The notes: a model not told the origin generated them from the letters alone. 64,000 nt of DNA from Candidatus Melainabacteria bacterium SSGW_16 (GCA_004769085.1 DUDS01000032.1:1-64000); one strand, 5' to 3'. Positions 23,524 through 33,042 are shown, counted from the stretch's first letter. Numbers and translations are program-made.

Positions 23524-24222
23524 CTACTGTTTGTTGTTTTCACATGCATCAGGGAGTCCATTACCATTACTATCTTTTACAATTCCTTCGGAAAAGCTTT
23601 GAAGGATTTCCTCAACACCTTCAAGTTGCTCAGCAAAGTCCTCATCACTTAAACATGGTGGTTGAGATTCCGATTCAGGCATTTCTTCTGATGTTTCTCC
23701 TCCAGACATACCACCTCCAGACATACCCAAACTACTACAACCAGGGCCATCAGGATGATGCCCACAAACACATTTCACATCAAACGGACTTTTGCAATGT
23801 TTAGCTAATGGATGAAAAGTTCTACTTGGAACAGTTGGATTAACTTCACTACACAGCCTCTCTTGGAATTTCTCAACTTTGGATATAAGGTTTTGTAAAT
23901 CTACGTTTTTGTTATTGAAAGTTTTACCGCATCTTTCGGGAGGCAGAAGCTGACTTGCTCTTACAAGAGCATCTGCATTCCTTTTAAGGCTTCTAAGAAA
24001 TGGCCCTACATTCTTTTTTTGTCCTGATTGTTTAGCAGCATTTGCAAGATCTTGTGCTATTTCAGATATTTCTTGTGCTCCTTCTTTTATAAGATCATCT
24101 TCAATTGCACCAAGAAAAATGCCAGCAGCTACATCACCAGCATCCGTTTGAGAAGAAACTTGCAAATTTAAACTACAAAAAATAAAAATTGAAACTAAAC
24201 TTATCAATATATTTTTTTTCAT
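23524..24222 (-). CDS. small secreted helical protein, copy 1 of a tandem pair
   Basis: A 232-residue exported protein. I chose the ATG preceded by GAGGTGGGAATA rather than the upstream in-frame GTG. Signal peptide 1-24 (LNLQVSS). The helical domain has FLRSLKRNADALVRASQLLPPERC and a second Cys at FQERLC, resembling the 22392 protein. The middle part is Cys/His/Gly-rich (CKSPFDVKCVCGHHPDGPGC), followed by Met-Ser-Gly repeats (SLGMSGGGMSGG). The end, VKDSNGNGLPDACENNKQ, is a single TSP3-like Ca-binding repeat. Function unknown; the shared domain links it to the TSP3 protein at 18880. Confidence 0.75.
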   Translation of the reverse strand: MKKNILISLVSIFIFCSLNLQVSSQTDAGDVAAGIFLGAIEDDLIKEGAQEISEIAQDLANAAKQSGQKKNVGPFLRSLKRNADALVRASQLLPPERCGKTFNNKNVDLQNLISKVEKFQERLCSEVNPTVPSRTFHPLAKHCKSPFDVKCVCGHHPDGPGCSSLGMSGGGMSGGETSEEMPESESQPPCLSDEDFAEQLEGVEEILQSFSEGIVKDSNGNGLPDACENNKQ

Positions 24223-24269
24223 TATTCCCACCTCACCTGAAAAGACTATATTACTTTTTAATTAAATGG

Positions 24270-27200
24270 TCAAGAATGCGTTATATTTGCAAATCTTTTA
24301 TAAACCACAGGAATCACTAAAAGCGTCAAAGCCGTAGCACTAAACATTCCACCAAGAATTACTATTGCAAGAGGATGTTCTATTTCTCTGCCTGCACCTG
24401 GAAAAAGTGCAAGTGGAAGCATTGCAAATGCTGCAGTTAAAGCAGTCATTAGTATTGGTGATAATCTATCAAGTGCTCCTTGTTTTACAACTTCATCAAT
24501 TGGCATTTTTGGATTTTCTTTTTGAATGTCATAGAACCTGTTTACAAGTAGTATTGAGTTTCTGGTTGAAAGTCCAAACAAGGTAATAAATCCAATCATA
24601 CTTGCTATACTAAAAACTTTGCTTGTTATAGCTACTGCAACTACCCCACCAATTAAAGCTAGAGGTAAATTAAGCATAATAATAGTTGCAACTTTTAGCG
24701 ACTTAAATGCAAGTGATAGTAAAAGGTAAATTGCAGCTAATACTAAAATACTAAGTAAAACCAGTTTTTGATTAGCTTCTTTTTGTTGTTTGTAATCTCC
24801 TTCAAAATCTAATGTGTAACCCTGTGGTAGTGAGATTTGTTTACTTATTAATCTTTGGGCTTCTTCTACTGCTTTTGAAAGATCAGATTTTTTAGCATTG
24901 GCTTGAATTACAATTCGTCTTGAAACTCTTTCTCTGTTTATTATGTTATAGCCTACACTTTCATAAATCTCTGCAACTTGTCCAAGTGGTACTTTAACTC
25001 TACTTGGAGTATCAATTAAAGTATTTTTAATAACTTCTAAATCATTTCTATATGGTTCTTCAAACCACACAAATAAATCAAATGCTTTTTGCCCTTTAAT
25101 TATTTTTTGAGATGTAACAGTTCCATTGTATGCATTTTTTACTGTTTCAAGTAAATCACCAACAGTTAAGCCATACCTTGCAGCAACAAGTCTTTTAATT
25201 TTTATGTGTATTTGTGGTATTTCACTCAGTGGCTCTACTTGTACTTCTGTAAGATTTTTTATTTTCCTAATTACAGAACCTATTTCATTTGCTTTTTCTC
25301 TAAGAACTTCTAGATCATTGCCATAAAGTTTAATAACTATAGGAGCTCTTTCTCCAGTGAGGACATTTTCAATACTTTCAGCAACAAATGACCTGATAAG
25401 AGTTACTACACCGGGCAACTTTTCAAAATCTTCTCTTATTTCTTCAATTAGTTTTTCTTTTTTCCCTTGTGAAATACCTTCTTTAAGCGTTACATCAAAG
25501 TGACTAATATTTGCTGTAATTGGCTCATCATCTGCCTCTGACCTTCCTGCTCTATTGCCAATTCTTATAATCTCTTTGTGTTCAAGTAATATCTTCTCCA
25601 TTAAAATAGCAATTTTTTGTGTATAACTTAAACTACTACCAGGAGGTGCAATTGCCATAATTACCAGGTTTTCTTCCCCAAGTTCTGGTAAAAATGATCT
25701 GCCTGAAAACATAAAAAGAGCTATGGCTACTAGCGATGCAATTATCGTTGCATTAATTATTTTCTTTGGATTTTTTAATGCCTTATCTAATAAGATTAGA
25801 TATTTCTCTTTTAAATTAGTCAAGAACTTAGGTTCTTGATTTAATAATTTTTCATTCTTACCAAGTAAATAAAAGCACATTGCTGGTGTCAAAGTAAGAG
25901 CCACACCAAGAGATGCAAAAAGTGAAATTATATAAGCCCATGCAAGTGGTCTAAATATCTGACCAGCAAGCCCGCTTAAAAAAAGAACTGGTATAAAAAC
26001 TACAGTTATTATATAAGTGCCATAAACTACAGAGTTTCTTACTTCACAAGAAGCATTAAAAATAACTCCAATAATTGGCTTTGGATTTGAGCTTAGTTTA
26101 TTTTCCCTAAGCCTTCTATAAATATTTTCTACATCTATAATTGCATCATCTACTATTTCTCCTACTGCAACTGCAAGCCCACCTAAAGTCATTGCATTTA
26201 TTGTCTGACCAAATGCTTTAAGAATTAAAATCGCAGTTATTATAGAAAAAGGAATGGCTATAAGACTTATAAAACTGGAGCGAAGACTACCTAAGAATAA
26301 AACAAGAACAATAATCACAAGGATTGAGCCTTGAAATATTGCAGAAACAATATTTTTTATTGAAACTTGTACAAAATCAGACTGACTATATGTTTGAGTA
26401 ATTTTTATGTCTTTAGGCAATGACTTTTTTAGGTCTGTAAGTGCAAATTTGATTTTTTCACTTAGTTCAAGAGTGTTGATCTGTGGCTGTTTGCTTACAG
26501 CTACAATTACTGCATCTTTACCATCTACACTTCCAAAACTTCTTTTAAATGCTGAACCAACAGTAATTTTAGCTATATCACTTAGATAAATTGGAATGCC
26601 ATTTCTCTCAGACACTACAGAACTTTCTAAATCTTTAAGGTTTTCTATTTTTCCAATTCCTCTAATTAGATATTCTTTATCTTCTTTAAGTAAATATCCT
26701 CCACCAACAATTACATTTGCTTTATCAACTGCATTTATAACTTCGTTTAAAGATATCTCATATTGTTTTAGTTTTTTTGGATTTAGTAAAACCTGGTATT
26801 GTTTAACATCTCCGCCATAAACTACGATATTTGCAACTCCAGGAATTGAGAGTAATTTGTTTCTTATTTCCCAATCTGCATATGTTCTAATTTCCCTAAG
26901 TGAAGTTTCTTTACCTGTTAAAGCAAAGAAATAAATACTTCCAATTGGGGAAGTTATTGGAGATAAAATTGGTCTTTGTACATTTGCTGGCAGTTTAGAT
27001 GAAATTACTTGTACTTTTTCTGCTACTAACTGTCTTGCATCATAAATATTTGTACCCCATTCAAATATTACGGTAATAAAGGACAAACCTTCTGAGGAAC
27101 TGCTTCTTACGGTTTGTACCATGCTTGTACCATTTAAAGCACTCTCTAGTGGAATAGTAACAAGTGATTCTATTTCTTCACTGGCAAGCCCTGGCGCATG

Positions 27201-27353
27201 TGTTTGAATTACTACTTGTGGTGGTGCAAATTCAGGGAATATATCAACTGGAGTATTAATAGTTGAAAATGAACCATAAATAAAAAGTATAATTCCAAGA
27301 ACCATTACTATGAACCTATTTTCAAGTGACCAGTTTATTAATTTATTGATCAT
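24270..27353 (-). CDS. RND efflux permease, CzcA/CusA-like heavy-metal group
   Basis: A 1027-residue RND inner-membrane pump with TM1 (about 10-30), two large periplasmic loops and TM clusters at about 340-540 and 870-1020. The start RFIVMVLGIILFIYGSFS, NTPVDIFPEFAPPQVVIQT and SAGLASEEIE-like GLASEEIESLVTIPLE are typical of the heavy-metal efflux (HME) group rather than the multidrug group. TM4 carries GEIVDDAIIDVENIYRRL with the proton-relay acids. It should export a cation from the periplasm or cytoplasm; the metal cannot be fixed from sequence. It is third in a czcC-czcB-czcA order on this strand. Confidence 0.92.
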   Translation of the reverse strand: MINKLINWSLENRFIVMVLGIILFIYGSFSTINTPVDIFPEFAPPQVVIQTHAPGLASEEIESLVTIPLESALNGTSMVQTVRSSSSEGLSFITVIFEWGTNIYDARQLVAEKVQVISSKLPANVQRPILSPITSPIGSIYFFALTGKETSLREIRTYADWEIRNKLLSIPGVANIVVYGGDVKQYQVLLNPKKLKQYEISLNEVINAVDKANVIVGGGYLLKEDKEYLIRGIGKIENLKDLESSVVSERNGIPIYLSDIAKITVGSAFKRSFGSVDGKDAVIVAVSKQPQINTLELSEKIKFALTDLKKSLPKDIKITQTYSQSDFVQVSIKNIVSAIFQGSILVIIVLVLFLGSLRSSFISLIAIPFSIITAILILKAFGQTINAMTLGGLAVAVGEIVDDAIIDVENIYRRLRENKLSSNPKPIIGVIFNASCEVRNSVVYGTYIITVVFIPVLFLSGLAGQIFRPLAWAYIISLFASLGVALTLTPAMCFYLLGKNEKLLNQEPKFLTNLKEKYLILLDKALKNPKKIINATIIASLVAIALFMFSGRSFLPELGEENLVIMAIAPPGSSLSYTQKIAILMEKILLEHKEIIRIGNRAGRSEADDEPITANISHFDVTLKEGISQGKKEKLIEEIREDFEKLPGVVTLIRSFVAESIENVLTGERAPIVIKLYGNDLEVLREKANEIGSVIRKIKNLTEVQVEPLSEIPQIHIKIKRLVAARYGLTVGDLLETVKNAYNGTVTSQKIIKGQKAFDLFVWFEEPYRNDLEVIKNTLIDTPSRVKVPLGQVAEIYESVGYNIINRERVSRRIVIQANAKKSDLSKAVEEAQRLISKQISLPQGYTLDFEGDYKQQKEANQKLVLLSILVLAAIYLLLSLAFKSLKVATIIMLNLPLALIGGVVAVAITSKVFSIASMIGFITLFGLSTRNSILLVNRFYDIQKENPKMPIDEVVKQGALDRLSPILMTALTAAFAMLPLALFPGAGREIEHPLAIVILGGMFSATALTLLVIPVVYKRFANITHS

Positions 27354-27361
27354 TTTTACAT

Positions 27362-27439
27362 GCTCCAGACAAGCTGGAGCTTCCTTCGGTCAATCCCTTC
27401 CCCTCGATCGGATTTGTCCGCCCAAGGCGGAACAAATCC
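27362..27439. other. two GC-rich hairpins inside the efflux operon
   Basis: Hairpin A is GCTCCAG-ACAAG-CTGGAGC (27362-27380). Hairpin B pairs GGATTTGT and CCGCC (27410-27422) with GGCGG and ACAAATCC (27426-27439), with one bulged A. They fill the 116-base gap between the adaptor and permease genes and are much richer in GC than the operon. No T tract follows on the minus strand. They may tune permease expression, direct RNA cleavage, or be a dispersed palindromic repeat. Confidence 0.75.
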
Positions 27440-27469
27440 TTTAAGTTGAGATTACGTTTTGTCCTCATC

Positions 27470-28789
27470 TTACTTTCTTCTTCTAAAGAGTAGTGTTAGA
27501 AAAGCTCCGATTACTAAACCAATAACTCCTGGGATTATAAATCCTGATAAATTATTTTCTTTTTTTGAATGTTCATGAGTATGGGTATCTGTTTCATGAT
27601 CTTCACTACTTGATTCTTCGTCTAAATGCTTACCCTCTGCATATTGCAACTGATATCCACCATCTACCACTAAAACATCCCCTGCTATAAGTCCCGAAAC
27701 TACTTCTGTATATTCCTTATCATGTGCAATTACCTTAATGCTTCTTGGCTTGTAATTATTACCTTCTTTTACATAGACTATATGTTTGTGTTCTTCATCT
27801 TTTTCCTCATCAATGTCTACAATTGCTTTTGACGGAATTAAAATTGCATCTTTCTTTTTATTTGTGTGTATAACAAGCTGTACAAAAGCTCCGGGTTTTA
27901 AAATATCTTTAGCATTATTTAGCTCTGCTTTAACTGGAAGTGTTCTTGACTTTTCATCTATTACAGAACCAATATACGTAAGTTTTCCTTCATAACTTTC
28001 TTTTGGATTCCCATCTAAACTGACAAACACATTCTGACCAAGAGATACATTACTAATATCTTTCTCATAGATATTTGCACTAGCCCACAATTTTGAAAGG
28101 TCAATGGCATGAAATAGAAGTTGATTTGCACCAACAACTTGCCCAACAGTAACATGCCTTTCAACAACTGTTCCTGATTTTCTAGATTTAACCTGAAAAG
28201 TGCCTTGTTCATCTGAAGTAGCAAGTCCAGTAAGTATTTTTAAATTACTTTCCAGTGCTTTTAATTTTGCTTCTGTGCTTTTTGAAAAGGACTTACTTGC
28301 CTCAAAATCTTTTTTTGCAGAAATACCTTTTTCAAACAAAATTTGTTCTCTTGAAAAGTTACTTTGAGCAAGTTCAAGCTCTGCTTTTGCCTGGTCAATT
28401 TCAGCTTGCAACGTTGCTATTTCTGTACTTTGAATAATCACAACTGGCTGCCCTGTTCCAACTTTACTTCCAAGGTCAACAAGAAGTGATGCTAATGTAC
28501 CTTGAACAGGAGTATTAATGTCAAAATGGTTTTTAGGAATTTCTTCAATTTGTCCAGTAGTAACTATTGTTTCTTCAACAGTTTTTAACTCAACTGTTTG
28601 AGTTCTGATTCCTAATGCCATTGAAATGCTTTTGTCAATGCTTACTTCCTCATTCTTTGGTTTAAAACTTTGAGCTTCATCCCCTCCGTGTCCATTTACT
28701 ACTAATCCAAAAATCATTAATGCAAAAACAAGATATGGAATTAAATATCCAATATTTTTTATATTTTTTTTATTCCTTGATTTTCTCAT
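27470..28789 (-). CDS. periplasmic adaptor (membrane fusion protein) of the Czc-like pump
   Basis: A 439-residue adaptor with an N-terminal membrane anchor (about 14-32). The lipoyl-like half-motifs (PVQGTLASLLVDLGSKVGTG and SRKSGTVVERHVTVGQVVGA) flank an alpha-hairpin coiled coil (about 128-185). Beta-barrel and membrane-proximal domains follow (LKPGAFVQLVIHTNKK, VVSGLIAGDVLVVDGGYQ). Unusually, the C-terminus has a His/Glu-rich stretch (HETDTHTHEHS) then a second TM segment and an Arg/Lys end, so both ends are membrane-anchored. The His cluster suggests metal capture or handover. It links the pump to the outer-membrane factor whose gene precedes it. Confidence 0.9.
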   Translation of the reverse strand: MRKSRNKKNIKNIGYLIPYLVFALMIFGLVVNGHGGDEAQSFKPKNEEVSIDKSISMALGIRTQTVELKTVEETIVTTGQIEEIPKNHFDINTPVQGTLASLLVDLGSKVGTGQPVVIIQSTEIATLQAEIDQAKAELELAQSNFSREQILFEKGISAKKDFEASKSFSKSTEAKLKALESNLKILTGLATSDEQGTFQVKSRKSGTVVERHVTVGQVVGANQLLFHAIDLSKLWASANIYEKDISNVSLGQNVFVSLDGNPKESYEGKLTYIGSVIDEKSRTLPVKAELNNAKDILKPGAFVQLVIHTNKKKDAILIPSKAIVDIDEEKDEEHKHIVYVKEGNNYKPRSIKVIAHDKEYTEVVSGLIAGDVLVVDGGYQLQYAEGKHLDEESSSEDHETDTHTHEHSKKENNLSGFIIPGVIGLVIGAFLTLLFRRRK

Positions 28790-28798
28790 TGTTTATCC

Positions 28799-30079
28799 TT
28801 ATAGTTCTTCTCCAAACTCATATAATGGTATACCCACAGCATATTCCAGTTCTGCAACAGCCACTCGATAACCAAGAAGGCTTTCAAGATATGATTCAGT
28901 TATATATCTGTTTTGTTGTTCTGTATTCAAAACATCAGTTAAGGATAATTTACCTAACTTATATCCTTCTTTTGTCATATCCAGGATATTTTCTGAATCA
29001 TCAATTAGTCCACTTTGAAACCTGTGAACCTGTTCTTCCTTTACTTCAAGCTCATGAAATGCATTTGCAACTTCAATTTTTATGTCGTGCTCAATTCTTT
29101 CCCTCTCCTTTTCCAGATAATCAATATGTGCTTTTGCTTCACTAATTTCCCCCTGTTTCCTGTTAAATACAGGTATTTGAAATGAACCACCAATAAACGG
29201 ACCCCATCTATTATCTCCCTGACTTGGTCTTACAGGTCCTCCTACAATGTTGAGATTTGGTAAACGTTCCCACTTTGCCTTTTTAATTGTTGCCTCTGCA
29301 ATTCCAAATTCTTTTTCAAGAATAGCCATGTCAATTCTTTTATCAAGTGCTTTTTCAATTATTTCTTTTATCTCAGGGTGCTCATGTAATTTTATTTTTG
29401 GTTTCAGCTCAGCAGCAATCGGCAACAATAATTCAGAACCAGGCTCTCTGCCTAAAATATGATTGAATTCAACTTTTGCTTTTTGCAATCTGCCCTCGAA
29501 TTCACTTAACTGGTTTTGAGCTTTAAGATATTCTGCTTTTGTTCTTATAAGATCAAGTCTGGAAATATCACCTGCATCATGTCTTTTCTCTGCTACATCC
29601 AGTAATGTTTTATAAAAACCAGCCCTTTCTTTTGCTAAGTCAAGAATCTGAAGACCCACCGACAACTGTGCATATACAGCATGAACCTCAGTATGGATTT
29701 CCCATAAAGTTTTTCTTACTTCGAGTTCATCCTTGGAGATTTCTTCTTTTGCAAGTTTTATTCTCCAGTATCTTTTTCTCCCGACTTCGATCTCACTGCC
29801 TAATTCAACAGCATGGAAAGAACCACCTTTTACAATTTCAGCATTTGAACCAATAAAAGGATTAGGTCTGTACTTTGCAAAAATAAGTTTTGCCTGAGAA
29901 ACAGGCAAAGTAGCAAGGGCAGATCTTACATGATGATTATTTTCAAGAGCAGTATCAATTGCTTCTTTTAGTGTAATTTGATTATCAACACTGTAAACTT
30001 TTCCTCCAGTAACAATTGAAAATAGAAATACTAAAATTACTAAAGAAATTATTAAAAATTTTTTAAAATTTACTCTCAT
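28799..30079 (-). CDS. TolC-family outer-membrane efflux factor (CzcC/CusC-like)
   Basis: A 426-residue outer-membrane factor. A signal peptide ends near VYS (residue 30). The two OEP repeats are visible: LKEAIDTALENNHHVRSA near the start and the second-half ISEAKAHIDYLEKERERIEH with EGYKLGKLSLTDVLNTEQQ. The long helices with heptads (QLSEFEGRLQKAKVEFNHIL) form the periplasmic channel; beta segments (GPFIGGSFQIPVFN) form the barrel. The first gene of the minus-strand operon outer-membrane factor - adaptor - permease, with 9 bases to the next. Confidence 0.92.
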   Translation of the reverse strand: MRVNFKKFLIISLVILVFLFSIVTGGKVYSVDNQITLKEAIDTALENNHHVRSALATLPVSQAKLIFAKYRPNPFIGSNAEIVKGGSFHAVELGSEIEVGRKRYWRIKLAKEEISKDELEVRKTLWEIHTEVHAVYAQLSVGLQILDLAKERAGFYKTLLDVAEKRHDAGDISRLDLIRTKAEYLKAQNQLSEFEGRLQKAKVEFNHILGREPGSELLLPIAAELKPKIKLHEHPEIKEIIEKALDKRIDMAILEKEFGIAEATIKKAKWERLPNLNIVGGPVRPSQGDNRWGPFIGGSFQIPVFNRKQGEISEAKAHIDYLEKERERIEHDIKIEVANAFHELEVKEEQVHRFQSGLIDDSENILDMTKEGYKLGKLSLTDVLNTEQQNRYITESYLESLLGYRVAVAELEYAVGIPLYEFGEEL

Positions 30080-30237
30080 AGAAAATTGCTATCTGAAGTT
30101 AAAAAAGACGAGAATTTAACAATGTAGTTCAGGATAAATACCTGAAATTCGTTAGAATTTGGCTTTTATCTTAGAAATATATACAATTCGCGTAATGACA
30201 TTAAAAAACGTTCAGATAACTATTTTAAGGAATAAAA

Positions 30238-30318
30238 ATCTTTAAGAGTTCGTTCTTAAAGATATAAGAAGGTGTTGCTAGAATGCTTTTTGTAAATTTG
30301 GCATCTAAAGCCAAATAA
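30238..30318 (+). promoter_or_regulatory. leader of the DUF4331 operon with two hairpins and an 11-codon ORF
   Basis: ATCTTTAAGA (30238-30247) pairs perfectly with TCTTAAAGAT (30254-30263) around GTTCGT. ATTTGGC (30296-30302) pairs with GCCAAAT (30310-30316). Between them AAGGTG precedes an ATG that opens the mini-ORF MLFVNLASKAK (30283-30318), which spans the second hairpin. A leader-peptide or UTR control is possible but unproven. The rest of 30080-30345 shows nothing clear. Confidence 0.35.
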
Positions 30319-30345
30319 AAGCTAAATAAAAAGGAGAAATTAAGA

Positions 30346-31779
30346 ATGAAGCTTGAAAAGTTAATATACTCAATGCTTTTAATAATCGCTATAGTAGTTC
30401 CAGCTATTCCTGTTAAAGCATCAAGTCACAGAGAAGCACCATTTATTACTGAACTTCCAAAAGTAGATGGTACAGACTTTTATATATTCAACAGTTATGA
30501 ATCAGGTAAAAGTGATTTTGTAACCATTATTGCAAATTATTTACCATTACAACAAGCCTATGGAGGTCCAAACTTTTTTAGTTTAGATCCAGAAGCTTTA
30601 TATGAAATCCACTTAGATAATAATGGGGATGCAAGAGAAGATCTTACCTTCCAGTTCCAAGTCATGAATAAATTAAATGACATTGCTCTCGATATAGCTG
30701 GTCAAATGGTTTCAGTCCCTTTTCTAAATGTAGGTGGAATTGGACCAAATGTAAATGACAATATGTCAACAAATGTTATTGAAACCTACACAGCAAAACT
30801 AATCACAGGAGACAGACGAAAAGGGAAATCTGAACTTATTTCAAATGCAGTTAGTGGGGAGACAGTGTTTGTAAAACCAACTGATAATATTGGAAACAAA
30901 TCAATCCCTAACTATGAAACATATGCCAGAAATCATGTTTATAATATAAACATTCCTGGATGTGATACTCAGGGAAGGATGTTTGTAGGTCAAAGAAATG
31001 AAGGCTTTGTTGTTGATTTAGGCGGCACATTTGACCTTGTTAACTTTAACCCACTTGGAGATCCTAAAGGTGGTAGGAGTGAAATAGCAGATAATAACAT
31101 AACTTCATTTGCTCTTGAACTGCCACAAGCATGCATTACTGGTGACACTTCAGTGGTTGGAGCCTGGACTACATCGAGTCTGCCTAGAGCTCGGGTGTTT
31201 CCAAGAGTACCTTCTTTCGACAGACCCGCTCTTGAAAAAGGACCTTTTGTTCAGGTATCAAGGCTATCATCTCCACTCATAAATGAGCTTATAATTGGGT
31301 TGAAGGACAAAAACAAATTTAACTTCAGCCAACCAAAAGATGATTCTCAGTTTGCAACCTATGTTACACACCCAACCTTACCAGCAATACTAGAAATTCT
31401 TTTTAGTAGCGCTGGATACAAAGCTCCTACTGCATTTCCACGTACTGACTTAGTAGCAGCTTTCCTTACAGGAGTTGACGGCTTAAATAAAAGTACTTCT
31501 GTTGCTGAAATGCTTCGTTTAAACACAGCTATTCCAGCTGTTTCTGCATCAGCTCAAAAACCATTAGGGGTTATTGACGGTGATAATGCCGGTTTTCCAA
31601 ACGGAAGAAGGCCTGGGGATGATGTTGTAGATATTGAATTAAGAGTAGCATCTGGTGTCCTGTTACCAGAAGCAGATGCTCCTGCAGGCAAATTAGCCAT
31701 TACTGACGGTGCATTCGTTGATGCCAGTGATTTTGATTCAGTATTCCCATACTTAAAATCACCAGTAGCAGGTAAGTAA
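30346..31779 (+). CDS. secreted DUF4331 protein
   Basis: A 477-residue exported protein with signal peptide (1-25, ending VKA). The mature protein starts SSHREAPFI, the hallmark of DUF4331, with DGTDFYIFNSYE, IHLDNNGDAREDLTFQFQ, the catalytic-looking but uncharacterised NIPGCDTQGRMFVGQR and GRRPGDDVVDIELRVASG. Members are found in many bacteria, often next to TPR and HupE/UreJ-like genes as here; function is unknown, and the conserved SHREAP and Asp-rich segments suggest metal binding. AAAAGGAG precedes the ATG. A strong terminator follows, yet two related genes continue on the same strand. Confidence 0.93.
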   Translation: MKLEKLIYSMLLIIAIVVPAIPVKASSHREAPFITELPKVDGTDFYIFNSYESGKSDFVTIIANYLPLQQAYGGPNFFSLDPEALYEIHLDNNGDAREDLTFQFQVMNKLNDIALDIAGQMVSVPFLNVGGIGPNVNDNMSTNVIETYTAKLITGDRRKGKSELISNAVSGETVFVKPTDNIGNKSIPNYETYARNHVYNINIPGCDTQGRMFVGQRNEGFVVDLGGTFDLVNFNPLGDPKGGRSEIADNNITSFALELPQACITGDTSVVGAWTTSSLPRARVFPRVPSFDRPALEKGPFVQVSRLSSPLINELIIGLKDKNKFNFSQPKDDSQFATYVTHPTLPAILEILFSSAGYKAPTAFPRTDLVAAFLTGVDGLNKSTSVAEMLRLNTAIPAVSASAQKPLGVIDGDNAGFPNGRRPGDDVVDIELRVASGVLLPEADAPAGKLAITDGAFVDASDFDSVFPYLKSPVAGK

Positions 31780-31817
31780 GTTCATCAGATTAATAAATCT
31801 GACAGGGAGGAATGGAA

Positions 31818-31852
31818 ACGAGCACATTTACAGACATGTGCTCGTTTTTTTT
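31818..31852 (+). terminator. rho-independent terminator after DUF4331
   Basis: ACGAGCACAT (31818-31827) and ATGTGCTCGT (31836-31845) form a perfect 10-bp stem followed by eight T. The next gene's ATG is only six bases beyond, so the TPR-HupE pair is presumably made by partial read-through. Confidence 0.93.
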
Positions 31853-31857
31853 AGAAG

Positions 31858-33042
31858 ATGTTAAATGTAAAATACATACTGTTGACTGGATTATTTATTT
31901 TCTGTTTACAGGTTGTACATGCAAAACCATATATTCCATCTGACAATACTCAGGTTCTTGAAAAACTTCCATCAGGCAGTAAGAACTTAAACTCAACCAA
32001 AATTAGAAAGTTGTTAACAGAGCTAAGAAGCAATCCCAAAGATATAAAAGAAACAATAAGCTTTGCCAAGAATTGCATTGAACTTGCAAGAAGCGAAAGC
32101 GATCCCAGATATCTTGGATATGCTGAGGCTGTGCTTAAGCCAATGCTTAAAAAAAATAATCCTGAGATTTTTGTTTTATATGCAACAATAAAACAAAGCA
32201 ATCATAGTTTTAATGAGGCTCTTAGTATTCTTGATGATGCTTTAAAGATTGATCCGGCAAATGAACAAGCATGGCTTACAAAAGCACAAATACTTACAAC
32301 GCTAGGTAAATATCCAGAAGCAAAACAAAGTTGTCTTCACCTACTTACAAAATCAAATCAGCTTGTATCAATTGCCTGTATAAGTTCAGCAGCCAGTTTA
32401 AATGGAAGTGCTGATAAAAGCTATAAACTTCTTGAACAAATTACAGATACCCTCAAGAACACCCCTGTAAGTAACAATGAAAAACTATGGGCACATGTAC
32501 TGCTTTCAGAAATTGCAGCAAGAAAAGGAAATAAAGTAAATGCAAAAAGGCATTACAAAGATGCATTATCATTGAATCCTAATGACAACTATCTTTTAGC
32601 ATCATATTCTGATTTTCTGCTGGATGAAAACAAACCTGGTGAAATAATAAATCTTCTTAAGGATAAGACTAAATCAGATTCCTTGTTCTTAAGACTTATC
32701 ATTGCTGAGAAAAAAATGAATATTCCTAACTTTGAGAGTCACATAAATGAATTAAAAACCAGATTTTTAGAGAATAGCAAACGCGGAGAAAATATTCATG
32801 AGAGAGAAGAGGCAATTTTTAATCTTGATATTTTAAATAATCCTGCTGTGGCATTGGAACTTGCACAAAAAAACTGGGAAAAACAAAAAGAACCGATTGA
32901 CACAAGAATTTTTCTTAGATCTGCAATTGCAGCAAATAAAAAAAATACTACAAAACGAGTTATTGAGTTTATTAACCAGACAATGATTGAAGATATATAT
33001 ATTAATGATCTTGCTGAAGAAATTAAAGGGATAAGCAAATGA
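31858..33042 (+). CDS. exported TPR protein of the DUF4331 cluster
   Basis: A 394-residue protein with signal peptide (1-22, ending VHA). Tetratricopeptide-like helical repeats occur at about 95-260: ALSILDDALKIDPANEQAWL, TKAQILTTLGKYPEAKQS, AKRHYKDALSLNPNDNYLLA. It is likely a periplasmic scaffold for protein contacts. The ATG follows six bases after the DUF4331 terminator; AGAAG is the only weak binding site, so translation may be low. It overlaps the next gene by four bases (ATGA). Its role is inferred from the conserved neighbourhood. Confidence 0.85.
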   Translation: MLNVKYILLTGLFIFCLQVVHAKPYIPSDNTQVLEKLPSGSKNLNSTKIRKLLTELRSNPKDIKETISFAKNCIELARSESDPRYLGYAEAVLKPMLKKNNPEIFVLYATIKQSNHSFNEALSILDDALKIDPANEQAWLTKAQILTTLGKYPEAKQSCLHLLTKSNQLVSIACISSAASLNGSADKSYKLLEQITDTLKNTPVSNNEKLWAHVLLSEIAARKGNKVNAKRHYKDALSLNPNDNYLLASYSDFLLDENKPGEIINLLKDKTKSDSLFLRLIIAEKKMNIPNFESHINELKTRFLENSKRGENIHEREEAIFNLDILNNPAVALELAQKNWEKQKEPIDTRIFLRSAIAANKKNTTKRVIEFINQTMIEDIYINDLAEEIKGISK

